Under the pieces are notes generated by a model, which did not search any database, had not been told where the DNA came from, and saw nothing but the letters and a program-made list of their open reading frames with translations. Positions 17,104-28,998 of a DNA stretch of 34,571 bases are shown here, one piece after another. The stretch is taken from positions 1-34,571 of the forward strand of contig JAUXOE010000230.1 in NCBI GenBank assembly GCA_030682415.1, written 5' to 3'. Each line of letters starts with the position of its first letter. Positions within the stretch are counted from its first letter, which is position 1. A program made the position numbers and the translations under genes. Source of the stretch: Parvibaculum sp. (GTDB taxonomy: Bacteria > Pseudomonadota > Alphaproteobacteria > Parvibaculales > Parvibaculaceae).

Positions 17104-18222
17104 ATGAAGATCACGATCGAACGGGGCGCGCTGCTCAAGTCTCTCAATCATGTGCAGTCGGTCGTCGAACGCCGCAACACAATTCCCATTCTCTCTAATG
17201 TTCTGATCAGGGCTGCTGACGGACAGTTGAGCCTGACCGCGACCGATCTCGACATTGAGGTGGTGGAGGCAATCGACGCCGATGTCGCACAGCCGGGCGC
17301 GACCACCGCGTCGGCACATACGCTCTACGACATCGTGCGCAAGCTGCCGGAAGGCGCGCAGGTCGAACTCTCGACCGGCACCGACGAAGGACGCTTGCAG
17401 CTGACCGCCGGCCGCTCACGCTTCGCGCTGCAGTCGTTGCCGCAGGAAGATTTTCCGGCCATGGCAGCCGGCTCCCTGCCGCATCGCTTCGAAATTCCGG
17501 CCGAGGCCATGCGTCGCCTGATCGACAAGACGCGCTTTGCGATCTCCACCGAGGAGACGCGTTATTATCTCAATGGCATTTATGTGCACGCTGTCGAGAG
17601 CGGCAAGCACAAAGCCTTGCGCGCCGTCGCAACCGACGGTCATCGCCTCGCCCAGGTTGACCACGATCTGCCGGATGGCGCGAGCGGAATGCCGGGTGTC
17701 ATCGTTCCGCGCAAGACGGTGTTGGAGTTGCAGAAGCTTCTGGAAGGCGACACCGGCACCTTGTCAGTTGGTGTGTCGGAAACCAAGATCCGCTTTGAAT
17801 TCGGCGGTATCATCCTGACATCGAAGCTGATCGACGGCACCTTCCCGGATTACGGCCGCGTCATCCCTGCGGGCAACGACAAGATGATGCAAGTGGACGG
17901 CAAACGATTTGCCGAAGCTGTCGATCGCGTCTCGACCATCTCGACCGAAAAATCCCGCGCCGTAAAACTCAATCTCGACGAGGGCAAGCTGACGCTCTCT
18001 GTCACCAATCCGGACTCGGGCAGCGCGACCGAAGAGTTGTCTGTCGCTTATTCAAGCACGCCGCTTGAGATCGGATTTAACGCCCGCTATCTGCTCGACA
18101 TCACCGGTCAGATCGACGGCGCAGAGGCAACATTCGCCTTCGCCGATTCCGGCTCACCGACGCTTGTGCGCGACAGCGATGACAGCCTGGCGATCTACGT
18201 TCTGATGCCGATGCGGGTCTAG
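17104..18222 (+). CDS. dnaN: DNA polymerase III beta subunit (sliding clamp)
   Basis: A 372-residue clamp that forms a dimeric ring on DNA and tethers the replicative polymerase and repair proteins. The start MKITIERGALLKSLNHVQSVVERRNTIPILSNVLI is the family N-terminus, fixing ATG 17104 with a GAAGAGAG stretch upstream. The three clamp domains follow, with ATDGHRLAQVDHD in domain 2 and the C-terminal SLAIYVLMPMRV, which matches the LPMR(L/V) end that forms part of the partner-binding pocket. It is followed after 21 bp by recF. Confidence 0.98.
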   Translation: MKITIERGALLKSLNHVQSVVERRNTIPILSNVLIRAADGQLSLTATDLDIEVVEAIDADVAQPGATTASAHTLYDIVRKLPEGAQVELSTGTDEGRLQLTAGRSRFALQSLPQEDFPAMAAGSLPHRFEIPAEAMRRLIDKTRFAISTEETRYYLNGIYVHAVESGKHKALRAVATDGHRLAQVDHDLPDGASGMPGVIVPRKTVLELQKLLEGDTGTLSVGVSETKIRFEFGGIILTSKLIDGTFPDYGRVIPAGNDKMMQVDGKRFAEAVDRVSTISTEKSRAVKLNLDEGKLTLSVTNPDSGSATEELSVAYSSTPLEIGFNARYLLDITGQIDGAEATFAFADSGSPTLVRDSDDSLAIYVLMPMRV

Positions 18223-18243
18223 GCCGAAAACAGAGGATCGGGA

Positions 18244-19416
18244 GTGTATCCTACGGGTGAGTTGATCGTTGTCGACCGGCCGGCGGCCCAGGCGTGGATC
18301 GGTCTGAGCCGTCTCGTCGTCACGGATTTCCGTTCCTACGCGCGCGCGGAACTGGCGCTGGACGGACGTCCGGTCGTACTCACCGGTGAAAACGGTGCGG
18401 GTAAGACAAATTTGCTTGAGGCCATTTCGCTGCTTTCGGCGGGCCGCGGAATCCGTGGTGTGCCCTATGCGGAAATAGCCCGCGACTGCGGTGCGGGCGG
18501 CTGGGCCGTTGCGGCGACGCTGGAGACGGCCCAGGGTCCGGTTCGCATCGGAACCGGCATTGAACCCGGCACGGAGCCTGCCGCGCGCAGCCGCAGTGTC
18601 AGGATCGACGGTGAGCCGGCAGGGCCCTCGGCACTGGCCACACTTCTGCGAACGGTTTGGCTGACGCCGGCCATGGACCGCCTCTTCGTCGACGGCGCGA
18701 GCGAGCGCCGCCATTTCTTCGACCGCCTCGTCATGGGCTTCGATCCGGCCCATGGTGCGCGCGTCAATGCTTACGACCGGGCGTTGCGCGAGCGCAATCG
18801 CCTGCTGGCTGACAATATTTTCGACGATGCCTGGCTTGCCGGTCTCGAAACGCAGATGGCCGAGCACGGTGTGGCGATCGCTGCGGCGCGGGTCGAAACC
18901 CTGGCGCGGCTGCGTGGTGCGTTGGAGGCGGCCGAAACGGATGTCTTTCCGCGTGCCGGGCTCGTACTCGACGGGACGCTGGAGGCCGCGCTCGAGGGAG
19001 AGGCGGCGGTCGACCTTGAAGACGGCTTCCGCCGCACGCTTGTTGAAATGCGGGGGCGGGATGCCGCGGCGGGTCGCGCTCTTGCCGGTCCGCATCGCAC
19101 GGATCTTGCTGTTCGGCATATGGCGCAAGATCGCGAAGCGCGGAGTTGTTCGACGGGCGAGCAAAAGGCATTGCTGATCGGCATTGTGCTTGCCAATGCG
19201 CGGCTGCTGGCCGCGCGGGGAACGCCGCCGCTTTTGCTGCTCGACGAAATCGCGGCACATCTCGACGGCAAGCGCCGCGCCGCGCTTTTCGACGAGATCG
19301 TCGCATTGGGCTTGCAGGCCTTCATGACGGGTGCGGACCCGTCGCTTTTTGAAACTCTCGGCGCGCGCGCGCAGAATTTCCGCGTCGCGCGCGGCACAAT
19401 CGAAAATGCCGGCTAG
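18244..19416 (+). CDS. recF: DNA replication and repair protein RecF
   Basis: A 390-residue SMC-like ATPase that helps load RecA at gaps in DNA. Walker A is GENGAGKTNLLEAI (about 48-61). RLVVTDFRSYARAEL is the characteristic N-terminal strand pair, and AGPHRTDL the later conserved block. The ABC-type signature appears as CSTGEQKALLIGIVLANA, and Walker B as LLLLDEIAAHLD. The start is GTG 18244 with GAGGA seven bases upstream. It sits between dnaN and the ClpP-like gene, which begins 25 bp after its stop. Confidence 0.95.
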   Translation: MYPTGELIVVDRPAAQAWIGLSRLVVTDFRSYARAELALDGRPVVLTGENGAGKTNLLEAISLLSAGRGIRGVPYAEIARDCGAGGWAVAATLETAQGPVRIGTGIEPGTEPAARSRSVRIDGEPAGPSALATLLRTVWLTPAMDRLFVDGASERRHFFDRLVMGFDPAHGARVNAYDRALRERNRLLADNIFDDAWLAGLETQMAEHGVAIAAARVETLARLRGALEAAETDVFPRAGLVLDGTLEAALEGEAAVDLEDGFRRTLVEMRGRDAAAGRALAGPHRTDLAVRHMAQDREARSCSTGEQKALLIGIVLANARLLAARGTPPLLLLDEIAAHLDGKRRAALFDEIVALGLQAFMTGADPSLFETLGARAQNFRVARGTIENAG

Positions 19417-19441
19417 GGCCGGTACCAAGGGAATGGACAGG

Positions 19442-22529
<3,088 letters not shown>

Positions 22530-22572
22530 GACAACCTGTCTGTGAGGCCGGGCCGGCAATGCCGCCAAAGCG

Positions 22573-22588
22573 TTAACAACGCGTTAAC
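22573..22588. promoter_or_regulatory. Perfect CtrA-type binding site upstream of the penicillin-binding protein
   Basis: TTAA (22573-22576), seven bases, TTAAC (22584-22588), an exact match to the CtrA consensus TTAA-N7-TTAAC. It also reads as a match on the other strand, because both halves are gttaac palindromes spaced 11 bp. A GANTC (CcrM-type) site, gagtc, follows at 22594-22598. The gene begins at 22663. Confidence 0.65.
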
Positions 22589-22662
22589 CATCGGAGTCTA
22601 GCTTCGGGCCGAAAGCTCAGGCGCCTCGCGACGCCGGGGCAGCTAGGCGAGGCACAGGGTCC

Positions 22663-24990
22663 ATGGCATCCCGCAGGCCGGCAACAAGGTCCGCGCGGCG
22701 TGGCACCGCCGCTGACGACGACTGGACCGTGGTCCGCATCGCCGGACTTCAGCCGGTGCGGATCGGCGTCGGCGTCAATGCCGCGGTCGACAGCGACGCC
22801 GATGGTGCAGAAAGCGACGACGACGAAATGGCGCGCTGGGACGACGATGCCTGGGAAGAACGTGGCGCACGCCGCGTCGAACCCACTTTCAAGCCGCAAA
22901 AAAAAGGGGCGTCGAAGCCGCGTCAGCCGACCGCAAAATCGAAGCCCCCCGCAAAGAAGTTGCGATCGGCGAAAGCCCCCCCTAAATCATCGCGCCGCGC
23001 GACCGCAGCAAAATCCGGCGCGCCGCGCAAGCGCGCACCGTCTCGAAGCAACGGTCGGCTTGGCAGCCTGTTTTACTACAGTTCGGTTCTGGCGCTGTGG
23101 GGCGTCATCGCCTTTGGCGGTCTGCTTTTCTGGTACGGACTGAATCTTCCCGATACCTCGAACCTCTATAACGACCGGCAGGCGCCCTCGATTTCCATTC
23201 GCGCCGCCGATGGCGAGTTGTTGAGCCATCGCGGTGACCTGAAAGGCGGCTATGCCTCGCTGGCCGATCTGCCACCGCATGTGCCGGCCGCCGTGCTGGC
23301 AACCGAGGACCGTCGTTTTTACTGGCATTTTGGTGTCGATCCGATCGGCCTCGCCCGCGCGATGGTCGAGAACTACCGGGCCGGCGCCTATGTGCAGGGC
23401 GGCTCGACGATCACCCAGCAATTGGCCAAGAACCTTTTCCTGAAGCCCGATCGCACGCTCTCGCGCAAGATCGAGGAAATGGTGCTGGCGATCTGGCTGG
23501 AGCTGCGCTTCTCGAAAGACGAAATTCTGACCCTCTATCTGAACCGGGTCTATTTCGGCGGCGGCGCCTACGGGCTTGAAGCGGCATCGGAGCGTTACTT
23601 CCGGAAACCCGCGCGTGCCCTGACCTTGCCGGAAGCGGCGATGCTGGCCGGGTTGCTGAAGGCACCGTCGCGTTACTCGCCAACCAATGACATTGACCTC
23701 GCGCGGGGTCGCGCCGCGATTGTCCTGCAGAACATGGTCGCCGCCGGATACATCTCGGCGGATGAAGCATATGTCGCCAATGTCAGTCCGGCGTCGCTCG
23801 AGGGCTACGCCGCGCGCGGCTCGATCAACTATTTCGTCGACTGGGTGGCAGAAGCACTGCCGGATTACGCGGGACGCCCCGACACGGACGTCAATGTCGT
23901 CACCACGATCGACCCCGACCTGCAGCGCGAGGCGGAGCGTGTCATTGCGGCAATTCTCGCCAGCGACGGCGCGACGATGAACGCAAGCCAGGCCGCGCTC
24001 GTCGCAATGACACCGGACGGCGCCGTGCGCGCCATGGTCGGCGGACGATCCTATGCGCAAAGTCAGTTCAACCGCGCGGTGCAGGCGAAACGCCAGCCCG
24101 GTTCCGCGTTCAAGCCCTTCGTCTATCTGGCGGCCATCGAGAAAGGCATGAGCCCGGACACGTTGCGCGTCGACCGGCCGGTCACCTATGGCGGTTGGTC
24201 GCCCTCAAACTATTCCGACCGGTTTGAAGGTGAGATGACACTGCGTACGGCGCTGGCGAAGTCGGTCAATTCGGTTGCCGTGCAGGTGGCGCATGAAGTC
24301 GGCATTCGCAATGTCGTTTCGGTCGCTCGCCGTCTCGGCCTGCAGGAGGAGTTGCCGTCGAACCTGTCGCTGGCGCTCGGTTCCGGCAGTGCCACCCTGA
24401 TCGAGATGACGGGCGCTTATGCGACCTTTGCCAATGGCGGCCATGGCGTGATTCCCCATGGCATCGCCGAGGTTCACAAGCAGTCGGGCGAAGAACTCTA
24501 TCGCCGCCACGGCTCGGGCTTCGGTCGCGTGATCGACGATCGCACGGCAGGCGCCATGAACAACATGTTGAAGGCGGTCATGGTGTACGGCACAGGTCGC
24601 AACTCGGCGCTTGGTGAGCGACCGAGCGGCGGCAAGACCGGCACCAGTCAGGATTTCCGCGATGCCTGGTTCATCGGCTATACGGCCGACCTTGTTGTCG
24701 GCGTCTGGGTTGGCAACGACAATGGCGCCCCGATGAAGAATGTGACCGGCGGAACGCTGCCGGCACGCATCTGGCACGATTTCATGATGGGAACGCAAGG
24801 CGATGTGCCGATCGCAGAGCTTCCCGACATGGTCATCGCCGAAACGCCGGCGCTCATCGCTGTGCCGGCAAGCGCCGACCCCGGCCGCGCCTATGAGTGG
24901 GAGGAGCCGGGCTTTTTTGACCGACTCTTCGGACGCACCGAACCGCGCCGGCCGACATTGCAGCCCGGCCACCCCGGCAACCGGCGTTAG
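22663..24990 (+). CDS. Class A (bifunctional) penicillin-binding protein
   Basis: A 775-residue inner-membrane enzyme that polymerises and cross-links peptidoglycan. An unusually long cytoplasmic tail (about 1-133) is acidic around 43-66 and Lys/Arg/Pro/Ala-rich around 77-128. One membrane span follows (about 135-160). The glycosyltransferase (GT51) domain has ATEDRRFYWHFGVDP (catalytic Glu215) and QGGSTITQQLAKNLFL (245-260). The transpeptidase domain has SAFK (Ser481, Lys484), SVN (534-536) and KTG (658-660). Domain order is that of PBP1a/1c-type enzymes. The upstream CtrA and GANTC sites suggest cell-cycle timing. The stop overlaps that of the convergent transporter by four bases (24987-24990). 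Confidence 0.95.
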   Translation: MASRRPATRSARRGTAADDDWTVVRIAGLQPVRIGVGVNAAVDSDADGAESDDDEMARWDDDAWEERGARRVEPTFKPQKKGASKPRQPTAKSKPPAKKLRSAKAPPKSSRRATAAKSGAPRKRAPSRSNGRLGSLFYYSSVLALWGVIAFGGLLFWYGLNLPDTSNLYNDRQAPSISIRAADGELLSHRGDLKGGYASLADLPPHVPAAVLATEDRRFYWHFGVDPIGLARAMVENYRAGAYVQGGSTITQQLAKNLFLKPDRTLSRKIEEMVLAIWLELRFSKDEILTLYLNRVYFGGGAYGLEAASERYFRKPARALTLPEAAMLAGLLKAPSRYSPTNDIDLARGRAAIVLQNMVAAGYISADEAYVANVSPASLEGYAARGSINYFVDWVAEALPDYAGRPDTDVNVVTTIDPDLQREAERVIAAILASDGATMNASQAALVAMTPDGAVRAMVGGRSYAQSQFNRAVQAKRQPGSAFKPFVYLAAIEKGMSPDTLRVDRPVTYGGWSPSNYSDRFEGEMTLRTALAKSVNSVAVQVAHEVGIRNVVSVARRLGLQEELPSNLSLALGSGSATLIEMTGAYATFANGGHGVIPHGIAEVHKQSGEELYRRHGSGFGRVIDDRTAGAMNNMLKAVMVYGTGRNSALGERPSGGKTGTSQDFRDAWFIGYTADLVVGVWVGNDNGAPMKNVTGGTLPARIWHDFMMGTQGDVPIAELPDMVIAETPALIAVPASADPGRAYEWEEPGFFDRLFGRTEPRRPTLQPGHPGNRR

Positions 24991-26174
24991 CCCTCGCCCG
25001 CGCGCGGCCTGAAAACCGTTACGGCGAAAGTCAGAAGGCCGGTCAGCGCCATCGTGCCGACCATCGGCATCGCGCTTGTGCCCACCCCGTGCCCGACATA
25101 GATGCCCACGGCAGCGGCGGCGCCCGCTTGCAGAAAGCCCAGCAGCGCCGAAGCCGTACCGGCGATTTCGGGGAATGGCGTCAACGCACCCGCCATGGCT
25201 TGCGGCATGGTCAGCCCGACAGCGAAGCCATAGAGGATCACCGGCGCGACGATCGCCACCGGCGAGGCGCTGCTCGCCAGACCCGCCAGCATCGAAAACC
25301 CCCCGAGACAGGCAAAGGCACCGCCGACCTTCAGCGTATTGTCGATACCGAGCCGCCGCACCAGCCGCCCGCCAGTCAGCGAGCCCGCGATGTAGCCGGC
25401 AGCCATCAATCCAAAGCACATGCCATAAGCGATCGGCGACAAGCCGTAGAGCCCCTGCAACACGAAGGAGGAGCCTGAAATGAAGGCAAAGAGGCCCGCA
25501 AAGCAGGCGCCGGCGATCAGCAGATAGCGCAGATAGCGCCGATCGCCGATGAGTCGCCGGTAATGAGCGAGAATGGCAACGGGGGCGGCGCTTTGCCGGC
25601 GCGACGGGGGCAGGGTTTCATCGAGGCTCGTCAGGACGATCAGGGCCAGAACGGCGCCGAAAGCGCCCATGGCGACAAAGTTCATCTTCCAGCCATAAGC
25701 CGCTTCGATGACACCGCCGAGCATTGGCGCCAGCGCCGGCACGATGCCCATGATCGCCGCCATGCGCGCCAGCATCTGTCCGGCCGCCGGTCCTTCATAG
25801 AGATCGCGAACGATCGCCCGGGCAAGGACCACCGAGGCGCCGCCGCCGATCGCCTGGAAAAACCGCGCCGCAATCAGTTCCTCGATCGAGCCGACGAAGA
25901 GCGAGACAAAGCAGCCGGCGACGTAAAGACTGAAGCCGGCAAGCAGAACCGGCCGCCGCCCGTAGCGGTCGGCCATCGGCCCATAGAAGAGTTGAGAGCC
26001 GGCAAAGCCGATCAGATGAACGCTGAGCGTGAGTTGCGTCGCGCCGGTATCGGCCGCGAAGGCCAGCGCAATTGCCGGTAGCGACGGCAGATACATGTCG
26101 GTCGACAATGGACCGACCGCCGTCAACGCGCCGAGAAAGACCGTGAAGGCTGCCGTACCCGGCGAAAGCCTCAT
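24987..26174 (-). CDS. Bcr/CflA-type MFS drug efflux transporter
   Basis: A 395-residue, 12-span inner-membrane transporter of the DHA1 multidrug family. The start AFTVFLGALTAVGPLSTDMYLPSLPAI is the hallmark of Bcr/CflA proteins, with the acidic residue in STDMYLP of the first helix. The family loop between helices 2 and 3 is GPMADRYGRRPVLLAG, and ARFFQAIGGGASVVLARAIVRDL is the motif-B region with its Arg. It probably exports drugs or small metabolites by proton antiport; the substrate cannot be read from sequence. ATG 26174 overlaps the stop of the upstream metallopeptidase gene (ATGA), so the two are coupled. Confidence 0.92.
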   Translation of the reverse strand: MRLSPGTAAFTVFLGALTAVGPLSTDMYLPSLPAIALAFAADTGATQLTLSVHLIGFAGSQLFYGPMADRYGRRPVLLAGFSLYVAGCFVSLFVGSIEELIAARFFQAIGGGASVVLARAIVRDLYEGPAAGQMLARMAAIMGIVPALAPMLGGVIEAAYGWKMNFVAMGAFGAVLALIVLTSLDETLPPSRRQSAAPVAILAHYRRLIGDRRYLRYLLIAGACFAGLFAFISGSSFVLQGLYGLSPIAYGMCFGLMAAGYIAGSLTGGRLVRRLGIDNTLKVGGAFACLGGFSMLAGLASSASPVAIVAPVILYGFAVGLTMPQAMAGALTPFPEIAGTASALLGFLQAGAAAAVGIYVGHGVGTSAMPMVGTMALTGLLTFAVTVFRPRAGEG

Positions 26175-26959
26175 CGACCGGAAAAAATGCCGAGCGGGTC
26201 GGCGCCATAGCGGTGAAGACCGGGGCCGTTGACCTCCAGCCAGCGTTTGGCCACCTCATAGTTCGGGATTGCTTCCGCAACGAGGCTCCAGAACCGCGGC
26301 CCGTGATTCATGTGCCTAATATGCGCGACCTCATGGGCGGTCACATAGTCCAGCACATAGGACGGTGCCAGGATCAGCCGCCACGAAAAGGAAAGCGCCC
26401 GCGTCGGCGAACAGGAACCCCAGCGTGTCGTCGTATCACGCACGGTGATGCGCGACGGGCGCACATCGAAGAGGTCGGCATAGAACAGAGCCTGCTCGTT
26501 GAGCTCGTCGCGCGCTTTGGCCCTCAACCAGTCGGTCACCCGGCGTTGCACGAAATCGGGATGGCCGGTCACGCGAATCTCGGGCACGCCGCCCGTATCG
26601 GCGCTGCGAACCCGCCAGACCGGGCCGCGCTCCAGTGCATCGTCGCGCCGCACGCCGACGTAACGCACGATATGCTCTTTGCCACGATAGGGAATACGCG
26701 CTCCGTTTCGGAAGGGCACGGGCGTCGGAACCTGATGCAGTCTTTCGGCAATCCACTCGCGTTGCTCGCGGGCAAAGAGAAGCGCCTTGCCGAGGCCGCG
26801 CCGCGACGGCGCGGTGACCTGCACCGACCCGGCGGCAAGATCAACGCGGACGATCATGCGCTTGGCGCGCGGGTTATGGCGCACAGTGATTGGGACCGTG
26901 CGCCCCTCGATCTGAAGATAGTCGAAATGGAGCGAGGCGGGCTTCAGCGGCTTGTTCAT
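26171..26959 (-). CDS. YgjP/SprT-type zinc metallopeptidase (DUF45)
   Basis: A 262-residue protein of the YgjP/M48-like group, predicted to be a cytosolic zinc metallopeptidase. The gluzincin motif HEVAHIRHMNHGPRFW carries both zinc His residues, the catalytic Glu and the third His. TRWGSCSPTRALSFSWRLILAP is the typical block before it, and the N-terminal half has strand-rich RTVPITVRHNPRAKRMIVRV. ATG 26959 gives normal length and leaves 97 bp for divergent promoters. The frame is open to a TTG at 27037 with fairly coding-like codons, so a longer form is possible. It is coupled to the MFS transporter by an ATGA overlap; a functional link is unknown. Confidence 0.88.
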   Translation of the reverse strand: MNKPLKPASLHFDYLQIEGRTVPITVRHNPRAKRMIVRVDLAAGSVQVTAPSRRGLGKALLFAREQREWIAERLHQVPTPVPFRNGARIPYRGKEHIVRYVGVRRDDALERGPVWRVRSADTGGVPEIRVTGHPDFVQRRVTDWLRAKARDELNEQALFYADLFDVRPSRITVRDTTTRWGSCSPTRALSFSWRLILAPSYVLDYVTAHEVAHIRHMNHGPRFWSLVAEAIPNYEVAKRWLEVNGPGLHRYGADPLGIFSGR

Positions 26960-27055
26960 AATATGGTTGAACCCAATGCCCTCCGGGGTGCCCGGCGGCG
27001 CGATGACGGCGGTCTGATTGTTCTCGTTTGACGACAAATAAGATAGGCTCGAATC

Positions 27056-27487
27056 ATGTCAAGGATGCCACGATTTCATTTCGCTTTCGCGGTCGATGAT
27101 CTCGCCAGGGCCCGGGAATTTTACGGTGGGCTGCTTGGCTGCCCGGAAGGGCGCTCTTCCGATACCTGGGTCGACTTTGACCTCCATGGCCACCAGGTCG
27201 TCGCTCACCTGGCGCCGCGACGCGCGCGCGCCGACGTTGCTTCCAATGAGGTCGACGGCGACGACGTGCCGGTGCCCCATTTCGGGCTGATCCTCGACTG
27301 GCGGGACTGGCACGACCTCGCCGACCGCCTGCGCGCGGCCGGCGTTCCGTTCGTCGTCGAACCGCATATCCGTTTCGAGGGCGAGGCCGGCGAGCAGGCG
27401 ACGATGTTTTTCCGCGACCCGGCCGGTAACGCGCTCGAGTTCAAGGCCTTTCAGGACGAAGCCAGGATTTTCGCGCGGACGCTTTAG
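27056..27487 (+). CDS. VOC (glyoxalase/bleomycin-resistance-fold) family protein
   Basis: A 143-residue protein with two beta-alpha-beta-beta-beta modules typical of the vicinal-oxygen-chelate fold. The first module starts [22 protein letters not shown] (His8 as a likely metal ligand). The second has [25 protein letters not shown] and ends [14 protein letters not shown], with the Glu ligand in LEFK. It may be a metal-dependent lyase, dioxygenase or isomerase; the substrate is unknown. ATG 27065 is an alternative start three codons in. Its stop overlaps that of convergent phaZ by four bases (ttag, 27484-27487). Confidence 0.88.
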   Translation: MSRMPRFHFAFAVDDLARAREFYGGLLGCPEGRSSDTWVDFDLHGHQVVAHLAPRRARADVASNEVDGDDVPVPHFGLILDWRDWHDLADRLRAAGVPFVVEPHIRFEGEAGEQATMFFRDPAGNALEFKAFQDEARIFARTL

Positions 27488-28734
27488 CTCTTGGCCGGGT
27501 GCTTCGTGTGGGCGGCAATGAAGTCGCGCACCCGCGGCGCGATTTCGTTTTTCCAGCGCGAGCCGTTGAAGACGCCGTAATGGCCGACGCCCGGCTGTTC
27601 CCAATGGGTCTTCATCGACGCGGGCAGGGCGGTACAAAGCTTGTGCGCCGCCTTCGTTTGCCCGACGCCGGAAATGTCGTCCTTCTCACCTTCGACGGTC
27701 ATCAAGGCCGTGCGGGTGATTGCCGCTGGCCGGACCTTGCGGCCGCGATGGGTCAACTCGCCCTTGGGCAGCGAATGCTTGACGAAAACTTCGTCGACGG
27801 TCTGAAGGTAGAACTCCTTCGTCATGTCCATGACCGACAGATATTCGTCATAAAACTCACGGTGCTTTTCGGCCGAGTCGCCGTCGCCCTCGACCATGTG
27901 ATCGAAATAATCCCAATGGGCATCCATGTGCCGGTCGAGATTCATGGCCATGAAGCCCGACAATTGCACGAAGCCCGGATAGACGCGGCGCATGACGCCC
28001 GGATGCGGCCAGGGCACCGTCATCACGACATTGCGTTCGTACCATTCGGTGCCGCGCTCGGTCGCGAGACGATTGACCTCGGTCGGACTTTCGCGCGTGT
28101 CGATCGGCCCGCCCATCAACGTCATGCTGAGCGGCACGCAAGGATCGTCATTGTCGTGCATGGCGGCGACGGCGGCGAAAACCGGCACCGACGGTTGGCA
28201 GACGGCCAGCAGATGCACATCGGGCCCGAGCAGGTGGCACATGTCGATCACGTAGTCGACATAATCGTCGAGATCGAAAGATCCTTCTGCCAGAGGCACT
28301 TTTCGGGCGTCGACCCAGTCGGTGATATAAACCTCGCAATGGGGCAGCATCGCTTCGACCGTACCGCGCAACAGCGTCGCGTAATGGCCGGACAACGGCG
28401 CGACGATCAGCAGTTTTGGCTGCGGCGCGACATCCGTCATCGCCGACGCTTCGCGCTCGAAATGCACGAGATCGCAGAAGGGACGTTCCCAGACGATCTT
28501 CTCGACGACCGGCACCGGCTTGCCGCCGATCTCCGTTTCGTGAAGGTTGAATTTCGGTTTGCCATAGCGCCGCGTCGTCGTTTCGAAAACGTCGAGTGCC
28601 GCGGCAAGCGTCTTGCCGGCAACTGTTTCGGCGAAGGGATTGAGCGGGTGACGCAGCGCCCAGAGGCCGACCTCGGCGGCGGCACGCAGCGGCGCGACGG
28701 CCGCATGGTTCATTTCGTAGATGTGATAAAGCAC
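27484..28734 (-). CDS. phaZ: Intracellular poly(3-hydroxybutyrate) depolymerase
   Basis: A 416-residue PhaZ of the intracellular, catalytic-Cys type, which breaks down stored PHB granules to 3-hydroxybutyrate oligomers. The nucleophile is Cys179 in [16 protein letters not shown], in place of the Ser of lipase boxes. [16 protein letters not shown] supplies the catalytic Asp, and [13 protein letters not shown] the His. The N-terminus [17 protein letters not shown] is typical of this family. The start is GTG 28734 with GAGG six bases upstream (ATG 28713 is less likely). It is transcribed alone and has Pho-box-like repeats about 125-160 bp upstream, pointing away from it. The stop overlaps the VOC stop. 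Confidence 0.95.
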   Translation of the reverse strand: MLYHIYEMNHAAVAPLRAAAEVGLWALRHPLNPFAETVAGKTLAAALDVFETTTRRYGKPKFNLHETEIGGKPVPVVEKIVWERPFCDLVHFEREASAMTDVAPQPKLLIVAPLSGHYATLLRGTVEAMLPHCEVYITDWVDARKVPLAEGSFDLDDYVDYVIDMCHLLGPDVHLLAVCQPSVPVFAAVAAMHDNDDPCVPLSMTLMGGPIDTRESPTEVNRLATERGTEWYERNVVMTVPWPHPGVMRRVYPGFVQLSGFMAMNLDRHMDAHWDYFDHMVEGDGDSAEKHREFYDEYLSVMDMTKEFYLQTVDEVFVKHSLPKGELTHRGRKVRPAAITRTALMTVEGEKDDISGVGQTKAAHKLCTALPASMKTHWEQPGVGHYGVFNGSRWKNEIAPRVRDFIAAHTKHPAKS

Positions 28735-28859
28735 GCAGTACCTCGCAGCGAACGGCCTCCCGCGCGCCCCTTATGTTGCGGCGCAGCATCAACTCTAGGC
28801 GCTTGCACGGAGGCCTCCAAGAGCTTTTTTGACAGCGGAAAACGGCAGCGGACCCCCCT

Positions 28860-28892
28860 CTGTCACGAAACTGTCATAAAACTGTCACAAAA
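28860..28892 (+). promoter_or_regulatory. Triple Pho-box-like element between phaZ and leuA
   Basis: Three 11-bp units read on the plus strand: ctgtcacgaaa, ctgtcataaaa and ctgtcacaaaa. Bases 28871-28888 (CTGTCATAAAACTGTCAC) fit the E. coli Pho-box consensus. The preceding ccccccT tract is shared with the element at 5038-5078, and the two differ at about four positions over some 40 bp. It reads away from phaZ. Weaker CTGTCA units on the other strand, toward phaZ, are at 28942-28947 and 28920-28925 (22 bp apart). Confidence 0.7.
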
Positions 28893-28998
28893 GGGCAGGC
28901 AACCGTCGGGCGACCCCCCTGACAGGGTAGCGGAGACAAGTTGACAGACCACTTGTCCCCGCCCTTATCCCCGCTTGAGGCCGAAACGGGCCGTCACG

